A stretch of 39,356 nt of DNA from Bradyrhizobium elkanii WSM2783 (GCF_000472865.1 NZ_AXAP01000076.1:360-39715), one strand, 5' to 3'; shown: positions 24,684 to 33,486, numbered from the stretch's first letter. The notes: generated from the letters alone by a model not told the origin. Numbers and translations: made by a program.

Positions 24684-24847
24684 CTTTTTCCATCGGAGCT
24701 TTTGGAACGTTCTTCGAAGCGATCAGCGCCTTTAGCTAGATCGTGCCCCATCTTGCTCTCGTTTTTCGCTTCTTCCTTGGCAGTGGCCTCGCGCAAGCCT
24801 TTAGCGGCCCGTTCGCCCGCTGTTGATGATTTTCGTTCGTGATCCAT
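24680..24847 (-). CDS. Small charged protein, 3' end probably lost
   Basis: ATG 24847 on the minus strand follows AAGGAAGGAG at ideal spacing and encodes MDHERKSSTAGERAAKGLRE, then ATAKEEAKNESKMGHDLAKG and ADRFEERSKSSDGKS. The charged helical composition and strong ribosome site argue for a real gene. It runs without a stop into the antisense of the truncated TolA-like gene, reaching 24461. The natural end is therefore probably deleted near 24680, where the two genes are fused tail to tail. Confidence 0.55.
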
Positions 24848-24890
24848 TTGTTGCTCCTTCCTAATAACTATCTTCGGCGCGCAATGGCAG

Positions 24891-26225
24891 ATCGGCCTCG
24901 ATGACGTCCTTCGGCGGCTGACCGCCGAACATCAGCTCGGCGGCACCATTCAAGTAGGAAAGCTCTATCTGAAGATCGCCCGGGCCGACGATCCGTACTG
25001 GCGCTGCACTGCATGCGAGCGGATTCAACATGCACCGCGGTGTCGGCCGATGCACTCGCTGCTATGCGCCGCTTCCGACGGCGAGAACGGGACCGGTCGA
25101 GGAGTTGTGGAATTCGAACTTTCTCGGACGCCGTATCGTCCGCGGGCATTACCAGAACATTCCGCGCTTCAGGCTGAAGTGCGAGGAACTGAGCGGCCAG
25201 ACTGACGACTTCTCGGAGGCGCTTCAAGGATATCTTCGTTGGTCAAGACAACCCGGTCGGGCAGCACGCACAGGAAATCGACATGCTGTCCGTGACGACG
25301 ACGATGGAGGTCGGCATCGACATCGGTTCGTTGCAGACCGTCTACCAGGCGAATATGCCGCCCCAGCGCTTCAACTATCAGCAGCGAGTAGGTCGTGCTG
25401 GACGAAGAGGGCAGCCTGACGGTGCACGTCGGCGCTGGAACGACGATCATGAACCTCAACAGCGGAGTCGAGGACGAGAATGGCCAAGCCAGGTTCTTCG
25501 GCGCCGACGTTGTCACCGATAACGACGTTTTAGGCTGGAAGAACGTAACGCTGCCTGAGCAGGCCATCGACCCGGGCATCGAAAGGATCGCCGGCAACGG
25601 CAGGTGGACGTTGACAGCGCCCGTCGCCATGAGGTTCGGGCTGCTCGCACAAAAGGAAACAGACGCGCTCTTCCTCGAGGCGACCGGCTTCAATAGGCGG
25701 TTGAATTTGGATCTCGTAGCGCGCCGCGGTGCGCGGTCCAGGACCGGTGCCCGGTCGGCCGCGATCAGTGCCACGCACCTCCTTGTGCAGAAGGCAGCGC
25801 TCGTGCTCGACGTGGCGCCAGACGAGTTCGACGCATTGGAGCCTCGGCTCCGAGGCGACAGCCCGATGCTTCAGATTGCCGACACCCTGATCAACGGATC
25901 AGGCCTCTGCCGGCGTCTCGGAGAGGTCGGGCGCGACGGCCGACCGGAGATCGCGCGGCTGGTCGACGAGGTCGTGGGAGATCGCGGGCAGTGGCCTCTG
26001 AGAGACTTTCTGGACGAGCGCCACGTTACGCGCTGCTCGACCTCGTGCTACGCGTGCGTCCGGCAATATCAGAATCGCAGATATCATCCACTCCTCGACT
26101 GGAGGCTCGCGATCTCATATCTGCGCGGAATGATTGACCCGCGGTACGCATGCAGTCTCGACGGAAATTTTGACGTCTATCGGGAGCTCCGCGTCTGGCT
26201 CGAGAGGGCTTCTTTGCATGAATAA
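24891..26225 (+). pseudogene. Large DEAD/DEAH helicase with DUF1998, decayed C-terminal part
   Basis: Four successive frames encode parts of one protein. First is YLKIARADDPYWRCTACERI with a zinc cluster, continued by MHRGVGRCTRCYAPLP. Next are helicase motifs V and VI: TTTMEVGIDIGSLQTVYQAN and FNYQQRVGRAGRRGQ. Last, from 25395, comes a 276-residue segment with SATHLLVQKAALVLDVAPDE and the DUF1998 cysteine group, TRCSTSCYACVRQYQNRRYH. An internal deletion joins motif VI to a much later part. The N-terminal RecA domain is gone. Helicase plus DUF1998 is seen in MrfA-like repair proteins and in some phage-defence systems; which applies is unclear. Confidence 0.78.
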
Positions 26226-26863
26226 TCGATCTGCCTATATGACGCGACATCTCCTGCTGACCACCAGTTGACCACCGAAACACCGTGAATAAACGGCGAT
26301 AATGGTGGCCAATCGCGAGCAAACTGCATTGTTTTTGTTGATCTTTCCGATCGTTACTTACGTTCGGGACGCGGGGTTCGTAGACCGACCCCGACCTCCG
26401 GTTATATCCACAAACGTTGCTCGTTGCTGGGCTTCGATTTTCATATTGCCCACGGATCGGCCGATCTGACTGCTCAGGCCGCGGCCTCAAATAGCAATTT
26501 GAGATGGTTGCAGGTCCGCGATTTGAACCTGCAAACCAGCTGGGCAGGTTCTGCCTATCATTGCGATAGCGAACATTGTGCTCGCTTTCGATTTCTGCAA
26601 GGCGCCAGCTTAAATTGGGTTGCGGCAGCGCCAAGCGAAACGCACTCAATTCCACGACAGATTGCTTTGTTCGGCACTTTGACAAGCATGGAGAGCGACC
26701 GGCCTTAGCAACAATCGGGAATTTCGCTGGTTGATGTCTCCGTTGGCGGGATTGATGGGTCGGCGCTTCTGCCGCTGTGGTTCTGTCAGCTTGTGCGCCG
26801 CAGAAGGCTGGCTTTTCAAGGGTCCCGCTCAGTCAGATAGGATGATCTGGTCTAAGGTGGTTC
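26226..26863. other. Low-GC intergenic region with hairpins
   Basis: About 640 bases, less GC-rich than the surroundings, with no convincing gene. Two hairpins are visible: cggggt/accccg at 26372-26393 and ttgcaggt/acctgcaa at 26508-26534. Open frames on both strands lack ribosome sites and have no recognisable family. The end of the region carries the leader of the PIMT-esterase gene. Confidence 0.5.
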
Positions 26864-28849
26864 ATGCCCGATCCTGATAGTCTGCGTAACCGAATGGTCG
26901 ATGTTCAGCTCGCAGGTCGCAGAATTCGCGACGCGCGCGTTCTCGACGCGATGCGGAAGGTGCCCCGCGAGCAGTTCGTCCAAAGCGGCGCCGAGGAGTT
27001 CGCCTACGAAGATTGCGCACTACCGATTGCCAACGGTCAGACCATCTCACAGCCCTACATTGTTGCCTTGATGACCGAGGCTGCCGAACTGAGAGCCACG
27101 GACACTGTCCTCGAAGTCGGGACGGGGTCTGGCTATGCCGCGGCCGTTGCGTCGCTGCTCGTGCGGGGTGTGCACACGATTGAGCGGCACGCCGGTCTCG
27201 CCGAGACGGCCAGGAAGCGCCTTGCTGTGCTGGGCTACAAGAACGTCACCGTGCATGTTGGAGATGGCACGCAAGGCTTGCCGGAGGAGGGACCCTTCGA
27301 TGCCATTCTGGTTGCTGCCGGCGGACCATTCGTTCCCGAGACTCTCAGGCGACAGCTTGCGACCGGAGGCCGTCTCATTATCCCAATCGGCGATGAGGCC
27401 GAACAGACCTTGGTCCGCATCACCCGCCGTTCGGAAAATGAATTCGACGAGGAGAGTTTTGGGGCCGTGCGCTTCGTGCCCTTGATCGGCGAGCAGGGGT
27501 GGGCGGAAGACGGGACACGGTCGGCCAGCAACCACATTCCGGGCAGCACGCGATCCCGATCGATCAGCGAGATGATTCGAATGGCCGCCGAACCGTTGCT
27601 GGCCGTGGACGATCCCGCTTTTGGGGAAATGTTCGATCGGTTCGGCCAGGCTCGCGTCGTCCTCCTCGGCGAAGCGAGTCATGGTACTTCGGAGTTCTAC
27701 CGGGCGCGGGCTGCGATTACGCGCCGCCTCATCGAGGAATACGGATTCTCGATCGTCGCGGTCGAGGCAGACTGGCCGGACGCTGCGGCAATAGACGCTT
27801 ACGTCAGGCACCGTCAGCGCGACAGTAGGGAGAATCCATTCCAACGCTTTCCCACCTGGATGTGGCGAAACACCGCGGTCACCGATTTCGTGGATTGGAT
27901 GCGGCGGCATAATCACAATCGCGCGGCGGAAGAGCGTGCGGGCTTCTTCGGGCTCGATATCTATAACATGCGCGGTTCGATTGCCGCGGTATTGTCATAT
28001 CTGGACAAGGTCGATCCGAACGCGGCCGCTGTCGCTCGCGAACGCTACGGATGTCTAGCTCCTTGGCAGCGCGACCCGGCGACTTATGGCAGAGCAGTGC
28101 TCACCGACAGCTATCGCAAATGCGAGAGCGAAGTGGTTCGGCAGTGCCGCGATATCCTTGAGCGGCAGCTCGACTACGCGACAAATGATCCGGACAGCTA
28201 CTTGGATGCCGCCCAGAACGCTCGCCTGATCGCCTCAGCAGAGCGGTACTACCGCATCATGTACTACGGCGGCGCTGAATCTTGGAATCTGCGTGACGCC
28301 CATATGTTCGAAACCCTCAATCACATCATCGATGCCCAAGGTTTCGACGCCAAGGCTGTGGTTTGGGCGCACAACTCGCATATTGGCGATGCTCGGTTCA
28401 CTGAAATGGGGGCACTGCGGGACGAGTTGAACATCGGCCAGCTCTGCCGCCAGCAGTTCGGGCAAGCGGCCCGATTGATCGGCTTTGGTACGCATACCGG
28501 TACCGTGGCGGCAGCCTCGGATTGGGACGGCGACATGCAGGTGATCTCCATTCGTCGATCGCGCGCAGACAGCTATGAGCGAGCCTTTCACGACGCGGGC
28601 GTGTCACCGTCGTTGATTGCGTTCGATCGGGACGAAGCGCTACGACGCCGCTTGCTCGAGCCGCGTCTTGAGCGCTTCATCGGTGTCATCTACCGGCCTG
28701 AGACGGAGCTGCAAAGCCACTATGCGGAAGCGTCTCTGCCGCAGCAATTCGATGCTCTTGTGTGGTTCGACGAAACGCATGCGGTAACCCCGTTGGAGGC
28801 GGGGCATTCAAAAGCCGGCGTTCCTGATACATATCCTTTTGGTCTGTAA
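26864..28849 (+). CDS. Protein-L-isoaspartate methyltransferase fused to erythromycin-esterase-like domain
   Basis: A 661-residue, two-domain cytoplasmic protein. Residues 1-220 form a PIMT: ALPIANGQTISQPYIVALM, the SAM motif VLEVGTGSG at 82-90, and PFDAILVAAGG. PIMT repairs isoaspartyl damage in aged proteins. Residues 235-650 form an erythromycin-esterase-like domain: VVLLGEASHGTSEFYRAR (His 273), VAVEADWPDA (Glu 301) and VVWAHNSHIGD. That family includes true macrolide esterases and many members of unknown substrate. I recall this fusion in other rhizobia, so it is not an artefact. It stands alone between the helicase relic and the LigD operon. Confidence 0.92.
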   Translation: MPDPDSLRNRMVDVQLAGRRIRDARVLDAMRKVPREQFVQSGAEEFAYEDCALPIANGQTISQPYIVALMTEAAELRATDTVLEVGTGSGYAAAVASLLVRGVHTIERHAGLAETARKRLAVLGYKNVTVHVGDGTQGLPEEGPFDAILVAAGGPFVPETLRRQLATGGRLIIPIGDEAEQTLVRITRRSENEFDEESFGAVRFVPLIGEQGWAEDGTRSASNHIPGSTRSRSISEMIRMAAEPLLAVDDPAFGEMFDRFGQARVVLLGEASHGTSEFYRARAAITRRLIEEYGFSIVAVEADWPDAAAIDAYVRHRQRDSRENPFQRFPTWMWRNTAVTDFVDWMRRHNHNRAAEERAGFFGLDIYNMRGSIAAVLSYLDKVDPNAAAVARERYGCLAPWQRDPATYGRAVLTDSYRKCESEVVRQCRDILERQLDYATNDPDSYLDAAQNARLIASAERYYRIMYYGGAESWNLRDAHMFETLNHIIDAQGFDAKAVVWAHNSHIGDARFTEMGALRDELNIGQLCRQQFGQAARLIGFGTHTGTVAAASDWDGDMQVISIRRSRADSYERAFHDAGVSPSLIAFDRDEALRRRLLEPRLERFIGVIYRPETELQSHYAEASLPQQFDALVWFDETHAVTPLEAGHSKAGVPDTYPFGL

Positions 28850-28926
28850 ACATCATCGACCTCAGGAGTGTAGGGGGGCAAGTGTGGTTTTCCGTCCACG
28901 GCGCAGCCGTGATCTGCGAACCCGAT

Positions 28927-29109
28927 TCAGGATCGCTGTTTTGCCGGGCTCGGCACCAGACCCGCGGCCCCCAATCTGAGCAGTTGCCAACTGTCGAGCA
29001 GTACGGTCCATTCATCGAGGATGAGCAAATAGTATTGGGCGAGTTCGTTGTTCCGGTCGCGCGCAGAAGGCGTGGCGAACCAGATAGAACTATCGACCAA
29101 CGTGTTCAC
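28927..29109 (-). CDS. Small hypothetical protein at the end of the LigD operon (60 aa)
   Basis: GTG 29109 encodes VNTLVDSSIWFATPSARDRN, then NELAQYYLLILDEWTVLLDS and WQLLRLGAAGLVPSPAKQRS. It begins 3 bases after the stop of the 165-aa gene, so it may be the last cistron. GAGAAG is a weak ribosome site. The central hydrophobic stretch is too short to be a sure membrane helix. No family recognised. Confidence 0.4.
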   Translation of the reverse strand: MNTLVDSSIWFATPSARDRNNELAQYYLLILDEWTVLLDSWQLLRLGAAGLVPSPAKQRS

Positions 29110-29112
29110 GCG

Positions 29113-29610
29113 CTACTTCTCGATCGGATATTCGCAAACTTTGCCGCTGGGAGCGTTCTTCTCAAGCCATTTCTCTGCAGACTGCTTTGACGCGAACAGC
29201 TTGGCCCAGGAGGAGTCCCCAATTGCCCTGGAGCTCTCATCGGCGAGGTAGATCCAAACGGACGTTTGCCGCCGGCCGCCTTCGATCTCGTACTCCCACG
29301 CAACACCCTCGGGATCGTGCTCGTCGAACCATCTGTTGGCGGCGTCATCGGATGCGAACACCTTCACACATTTCGGGTCGCCGACCTTCCGCTGCATTCC
29401 TCGGTCGTAGTCATTGAGGTAGACCCATACAGTCCTTTCGTTCCGACGCAGTTCGGCGTGATGCGCAACCGCGGCGTTGACCTTCTGTCGGTCGGCGCGG
29501 TCTTCCTTGGGCAAAGACATCAGGCTGGCATAGATGTCAGAGGGCAGGCCCCGTCGTTCACCCGGCGGCTTTTTTGCCCATTCAATCCAGCGGTCGAACG
29601 CGTCCGTCAT
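29113..29610 (-). CDS. Conserved hypothetical protein coupled to LigD (165 aa)
   Basis: ATG 29610 overlaps the ligD stop (ATGA) and follows AGAGGAGA, so the two are translationally coupled. The protein reads MTDAFDRWIEWAKKPPGERR, then VWVYLNDYDRGMQRKVGDPK and VWIYLADESSRAIGDSSWAK. It has two similar halves, each with a VW(V/I)YL strand followed by a K(V/L)FAS...A..W motif. It is thus an internal duplication, probably an alpha/beta fold. The function is unknown; the tight coupling suggests a role in or alongside end-joining repair. Confidence 0.8.
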   Translation of the reverse strand: MTDAFDRWIEWAKKPPGERRGLPSDIYASLMSLPKEDRADRQKVNAAVAHHAELRRNERTVWVYLNDYDRGMQRKVGDPKCVKVFASDDAANRWFDEHDPEGVAWEYEIEGGRRQTSVWIYLADESSRAIGDSSWAKLFASKQSAEKWLEKNAPSGKVCEYPIEK

Positions 29611-31427
29611 GTGGATCTCCTCTTCGCCCGGAACGGACTGTCGATCGTGAACGCGTCGGGCCTGATCCCTTTCTCGATAAGCGTCCAGGTTACGGGTGCA
29701 GCAATTGGAAATCCTTCGCGCGCCCGCGGCGAATAGGTGCCGATCGCGGTAGTGCCGCGTCCGTTGCGGAGATAGTCGAGGAAGATCCGGTTGCTGCGCT
29801 TTGCCCGCGCCGAAAGGATGTAGCGGCCGGGATCGCGCGCCCCGAACTCGGAGCAAAGCCCCCGCGCGACCCGATGCGCCTGATCGTGCAGCATCGGCTC
29901 CTCAAGCGGCGCCATTAGATGAACTCCTTTGCCACCGGTCAGCTTGGGCCAGGTGTCGAGCCCTTCACGTTTCATGAGCGTGCGTAGCTCAAGCGCAGCT
30001 TCAGCCACGGCCTTCCATTCGACGCCCTCGCCGGGATCGAGGTCGATGACGATGCGATCTGCGTGCTCGAAGTCCTCCACGGTTGAATTCCACGGGTGTA
30101 GCTCGACGGCTCCGATCTGAACCAGCCCAAGAAAACCATCTAGGCTATCGACCCAGAGGCGCGTGCCCTCGCCGCCTTCGCGCTTTAGGATGCGAAGCTG
30201 ATGCACGGCCTCCGGAATGTCCTTCGGAAGCGGCCCCTTGTGGTAGAAGGTGGTGCCGTGTACGTGCCGCACCAGCTTGAGCGGACGATGGCCGAGATGC
30301 GGCAGCGCCTTGTTCCAAACCCGCTTCCAGTAATCTGCGAGTTCTTCCTTGGAGGGGACGAGCGCGTCGGGAAGAAGCTGGAGAACGTTTTCCTTGGGCA
30401 CGCCGAGCTTTGGCCGCGCCGCCGAGGAGGGCACCAGCCGAGGGGCTTTCACCTTCCGCAGCGCCAGATCGTCCCGAAGCCCTTTGAAGACTGCTTCGCG
30501 GAGCAGGCCGTCGTCTGTCAGTGCGCCATACTCCACCTCGATATCCACCGTCGGTTCAACCCAGGTCGCCTTCGGTTTCTTGATCCGGACATCGAGCGGC
30601 GAGGTCCGTCGGATTACCGGATCGAGCCGCTCGCGCAGTTCGCGCGCGCTCGTCTCCGTGTACCCGGTTCGAACCTTGCCGGCGTAGACAAGTCTGCCGT
30701 TCTGCCGGCGGCCCACGTAGAGCGAGGCGATCTTGCGCGGATGGGCGCCCAGTTTTTCGACGAAGGCGACGATCGGAAAGGTCTCGCTCTTCTTGCACTT
30801 CAGCTTGATCCAGGTCTCCTGCCGGCCTGAGCGGTACGGGCGGCCAAGACGTTTCACGACGAGTCCTTCCAGGCCGAGCTTGCAGCCCTTTGCGAAGATC
30901 TCGTCCCCATCAGCCTCGAGAGCCTCGACGCAGATGAAGGTCTGAGGAGCGTCCCTCAGGAGCTCCTGCAATAGACGCTTGCGATCCTCATACGCGGCGT
31001 CACGTAGATCGTAGCCGTCGAGGTACAGGAGATCGAACGCATGGTAGCGCACACGCTCGCTGCGCTTGCGGCCGAGCTCGCGTCGAAGCTGCTGGAAGTC
31101 TGGAAGGCCGCCGCTGCCGTATGCGACGGCCTCGCCGTCGATGATCGCGCTCTTCGCCTTCAGCTTATGAGCCGCGGCTGCAATCGAGGAAAACTGCTCA
31201 GTCCAGTCGAGCCCCGTGCGCGAATAGACTGTGACGTCGCCAGCATGCAGATGGAGTTGAGCGCGATATCCGTCGGCCTTGATTTCGTAGACCCAGCCCT
31301 CACCGCGGGGCGGATTCTCACGCAGCGTGGGATCGCACGGCTCGATGTAACCTGGAATAGCAGCTTTGCGGGCGCCGGCGACCCGCGATACTCCCGAACG
31401 AGATTGACGCAACGCCACGGCACACAT
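29607..31427 (-). CDS. ligD: ATP-dependent DNA ligase LigD (ligase plus polymerase domains)
   Basis: A 606-residue bacterial non-homologous end-joining enzyme. Residues 25-330 form the ligase: motif I KADGYR with adenylated Lys 50, then AIIDGEAVAYG, LEGLVVKRLG and ETWIKLK. Residues 345-605 form the primase-polymerase domain: HGTTFYHKGPLP, IGAVELHPWNST, metal-binding IVIDLDPGEGV, and LTGGKGVHLMAPL. The 3'-phosphoesterase domain is absent, as in some rhizobial LigD copies. The usual Ku partner is not in this window. The stop overlaps the next gene. A GGAAC-N15-CGTT lies just upstream of ATG 31427. Confidence 0.93.
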   Translation of the reverse strand: MCAVALRQSRSGVSRVAGARKAAIPGYIEPCDPTLRENPPRGEGWVYEIKADGYRAQLHLHAGDVTVYSRTGLDWTEQFSSIAAAAHKLKAKSAIIDGEAVAYGSGGLPDFQQLRRELGRKRSERVRYHAFDLLYLDGYDLRDAAYEDRKRLLQELLRDAPQTFICVEALEADGDEIFAKGCKLGLEGLVVKRLGRPYRSGRQETWIKLKCKKSETFPIVAFVEKLGAHPRKIASLYVGRRQNGRLVYAGKVRTGYTETSARELRERLDPVIRRTSPLDVRIKKPKATWVEPTVDIEVEYGALTDDGLLREAVFKGLRDDLALRKVKAPRLVPSSAARPKLGVPKENVLQLLPDALVPSKEELADYWKRVWNKALPHLGHRPLKLVRHVHGTTFYHKGPLPKDIPEAVHQLRILKREGGEGTRLWVDSLDGFLGLVQIGAVELHPWNSTVEDFEHADRIVIDLDPGEGVEWKAVAEAALELRTLMKREGLDTWPKLTGGKGVHLMAPLEEPMLHDQAHRVARGLCSEFGARDPGRYILSARAKRSNRIFLDYLRNGRGTTAIGTYSPRAREGFPIAAPVTWTLIEKGIRPDAFTIDSPFRAKRRST

Positions 31428-31435
31428 GCGGACTC

Positions 31436-31459
31436 AACGCCTTCACGCCGATTCGTTCC
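31436..31459 (-). promoter_or_regulatory. EcfG-like promoter candidate for ligD (GGAAC-N15-CGTT)
   Basis: On the minus strand GGAAC (31459-31455) and CGTT (31439-31436) are exact but only 15 bases apart, one less than usual. The -10 is 8 bases before ATG 31427, so the message would be leaderless or use a start just downstream (GTG four codons in). Confidence 0.4.
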
Positions 31460-31516
31460 CTGTAGTTGATCGTTTCGGCAGAAAGGCGCCGCAGAACGGC
31501 TGCTCGCGGACCGGAG

Positions 31517-31680
31517 CTACATTGGGTCTTGGCGCGCTAGCCGCGGTTGCGAAGCCGGGAAGAGCATCATGCCACTGTCAATGAACAGGGTCGCGCCCGT
31601 GACGTAGTCGGCGGTATCCCAAACCAGCCAGGTCACCGCCTGGGCAATATCGTCGGGCTCGCCTATGCGCCTATGGTGCG
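31517..31680 (-). pseudogene. Short-chain dehydrogenase C-terminal remnant
   Basis: The minus strand reads RIGEPDDIAQAVTWLVWDTA then DYVTGATLFIDSGMMLFPAS, ending at TAG 31517. This is the C-terminal end of glucose 1-dehydrogenase-like SDR proteins, where relatives read DYVTGTTLFVDGGM. Everything upstream, including the catalytic Tyr-Lys, is missing. It lies immediately after the 3' end of PolX and marks an old rearrangement point. Confidence 0.7.
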
Positions 31681-31696
31681 CTGGCCGTTTCTGCCG

Positions 31697-33379
31697 CTAC
31701 GCCGCCGGCGACAAAGTTCGCCGTTTCCGTTTCATATGACGGGTTATCTCGGCCAGCGTCATCGCGTTTAGGACTCGGTCTGCGGGCACGCCGCCTTTGC
31801 GCGCCATCTCGACGCCCCAGTGCATGTGGTCGAGCTCGCGGATCGAGTGGGCGTCCGGATTGATGCTCATCATGCAGCCGAACTCAAGCGCCGCCTCGTG
31901 CCATCGCCAGTCCAGGTCGAGACGCCAGGGATGGGCGTTGATCTCGACGGCGACATCGTGTTTGGCGCAGGCGCGCAGCACCTTTTCGACATCGATTTCG
32001 TACCCTGGCCGGCGCTGAAGCTGGCGGCCGGTCATATGGCCTATGATGGCGGTGTAGGGATTGCCGATGGCGCGGAGCAGGCGTTCCGTCTGGGCCTTTC
32101 TGTCCAGCTTGAAGCGCCCATGGATGCTGGCGACGACGAAATCAAAGCTCTCGAGCACATCGTCCGGATAGTCCAGCGACCCGTCTGCCAGGATGTCGGA
32201 CTCGATGCCTTTCAGGATTCGGAAATCCTTGCCGAACTTCCTGTTGAGCCGGTCAGCCTCCCGATGCTGCTCCTTGATCTGCTCCAGCGAAAGGCCTCCG
32301 GCGTAGTGCGCTGACTTCGAGTGATCGGCGACGCCGAAGTATTCGTGGCCTCGCTTCAGGGTGGCTTTCGCCATCGTCTCGAGGGTCTCGGTCCCGTCGG
32401 AGGCGTCCGTGTGGCAGTGCAGGATCCCGCGCAGATCCCGATCGGTTACGAGCTTCGGCAGCTCTCCTTTCAAAGCACGCTCGATCTCGCCGTGTCCCTC
32501 GCGCAGTTCGGGCTCGATGAAGGGAAGCCCGAGCGCCCGGTAAATGTCTTCTTCGGTGCCAGCGACCACGCTGCGTCCCTTGTGCAGCCCGTCCTCTTCG
32601 AGGCGCATTCCCTTCTTTTCCGCAAGGAGGCGAAGCTGCTCCAGGTGGGCCGGCGAACCTGTGGCGTGCAGCAGGGCAGTGCCAAAGTGCTTGCGGTCGG
32701 CGAGGCGGACCTGCAGCCGCGTGGCATCGACGACCTCCGGCTCAATGCCGCCGGTCGGTGCCTCCGCAACGATGGCGAGATCTCCGACCAGCTCGCAGCC
32801 ACGCCTGAAGTCGCCGGCAATGGTAAGCCTCTTGAGCTCGGGACGGGATTTGCTGAGGGACTCCTGCGCATGTTCGAGCAGTGCGGCGGCGCGATGCAGG
32901 TGCAGCCGGCCTTGGCCGCTCTTGGCAATGGCGAGGTTCTGCAGGATCTTGGTCTGCAATGCTGCACCTAACCCCTTGGCTTTCCTGATCCGGTCCTCCT
33001 TCGCCGCCTGCTCCAGCTCGGCAAGCGAGGTGATGCCCACGTCGCGGTAGAGACGCAGCACCTTTTCGGGCCGAACACCGGGCACGCTCAAGAGCTCCAG
33101 GACACCAGAAGGGAGCTCCTGCCGGAGCTTATCGAGGCTCGGATGCGTGCCGGTGCGGTGTAGTTTGGTGATGATGTCGGCGATCGCTTCGCCAACTCCA
33201 GGTATCTCGGTCAGCCTGTCCTCTTCGATGAGACGCTCGATAGGGACGGCGAGCGCAGCCAGGTTGTCGGCTGCCCGGGAATACGCTTTCGCGCGGTACG
33301 GGTTGCCGCCGCGCAGGGCGCTCCGCTGCGCGTACTCGCGCAGCAGCCTTGCGATCTCTTGCGTGCCAGCTTTGGGCAC
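31697..33379 (-). CDS. polX: PolX family DNA polymerase/3'-5' exonuclease with degenerate polymerase site
   Basis: A 560-residue family-X protein. The helix-hairpin-helix (TEIPGVGEAIADII, 57-70) and fingers region are present, then a palm AGDFRRGCELVGDLAIVAE. Canonical PolX has GDIDLL here, so the second catalytic Asp is Ala 202; the third Asp position appears to be Gln 223. The C-terminal PHP nuclease looks intact: HCHTDASDG (His 321, His 323, Asp 325), KGIESDIL, VVASIHGRF, IIGHMTGRQL, INPDAHSI. It probably works as a nuclease in base-excision or end repair rather than as a polymerase. GTG 33379 is the start; an EcfG-type promoter lies 30 bases upstream. Confidence 0.9.
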   Translation of the reverse strand: MPKAGTQEIARLLREYAQRSALRGGNPYRAKAYSRAADNLAALAVPIERLIEEDRLTEIPGVGEAIADIITKLHRTGTHPSLDKLRQELPSGVLELLSVPGVRPEKVLRLYRDVGITSLAELEQAAKEDRIRKAKGLGAALQTKILQNLAIAKSGQGRLHLHRAAALLEHAQESLSKSRPELKRLTIAGDFRRGCELVGDLAIVAEAPTGGIEPEVVDATRLQVRLADRKHFGTALLHATGSPAHLEQLRLLAEKKGMRLEEDGLHKGRSVVAGTEEDIYRALGLPFIEPELREGHGEIERALKGELPKLVTDRDLRGILHCHTDASDGTETLETMAKATLKRGHEYFGVADHSKSAHYAGGLSLEQIKEQHREADRLNRKFGKDFRILKGIESDILADGSLDYPDDVLESFDFVVASIHGRFKLDRKAQTERLLRAIGNPYTAIIGHMTGRQLQRRPGYEIDVEKVLRACAKHDVAVEINAHPWRLDLDWRWHEAALEFGCMMSINPDAHSIRELDHMHWGVEMARKGGVPADRVLNAMTLAEITRHMKRKRRTLSPAA

Positions 33380-33408
33380 CGTGCCTCCGAAGGGTGTAGT
33401 GCGATTTC

Positions 33409-33434
33409 AACGGCTCGCTATGACATAGGGTTCC
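33409..33434 (-). promoter_or_regulatory. EcfG-type promoter of polX (GGAAC-N17-CGTT)
   Basis: On the minus strand GGAAC (33434-33430) and CGTT (33412-33409) are exact and 17 bases apart, within the known EcfG spacing. The -10 is 29 bases from GTG 33379. Confidence 0.7.
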
Positions 33435-33486
33435 GGGATGCCGAGGGCCGCTTCATCGCGCACGCCAAGTCCTGCGCGCAGTGCGG

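Noticed and set aside
26026..26685. 219-residue minus-strand open frame over the low-GC spacer
   Set aside because: Composition (Arg/Ser-rich), lack of a ribosome site and overlap with the helicase relic argue against a gene.
29607..33379. A complete NHEJ locus with Ku
   Set aside because: LigD and PolX are present but no Ku-like protein is encoded anywhere in the window.
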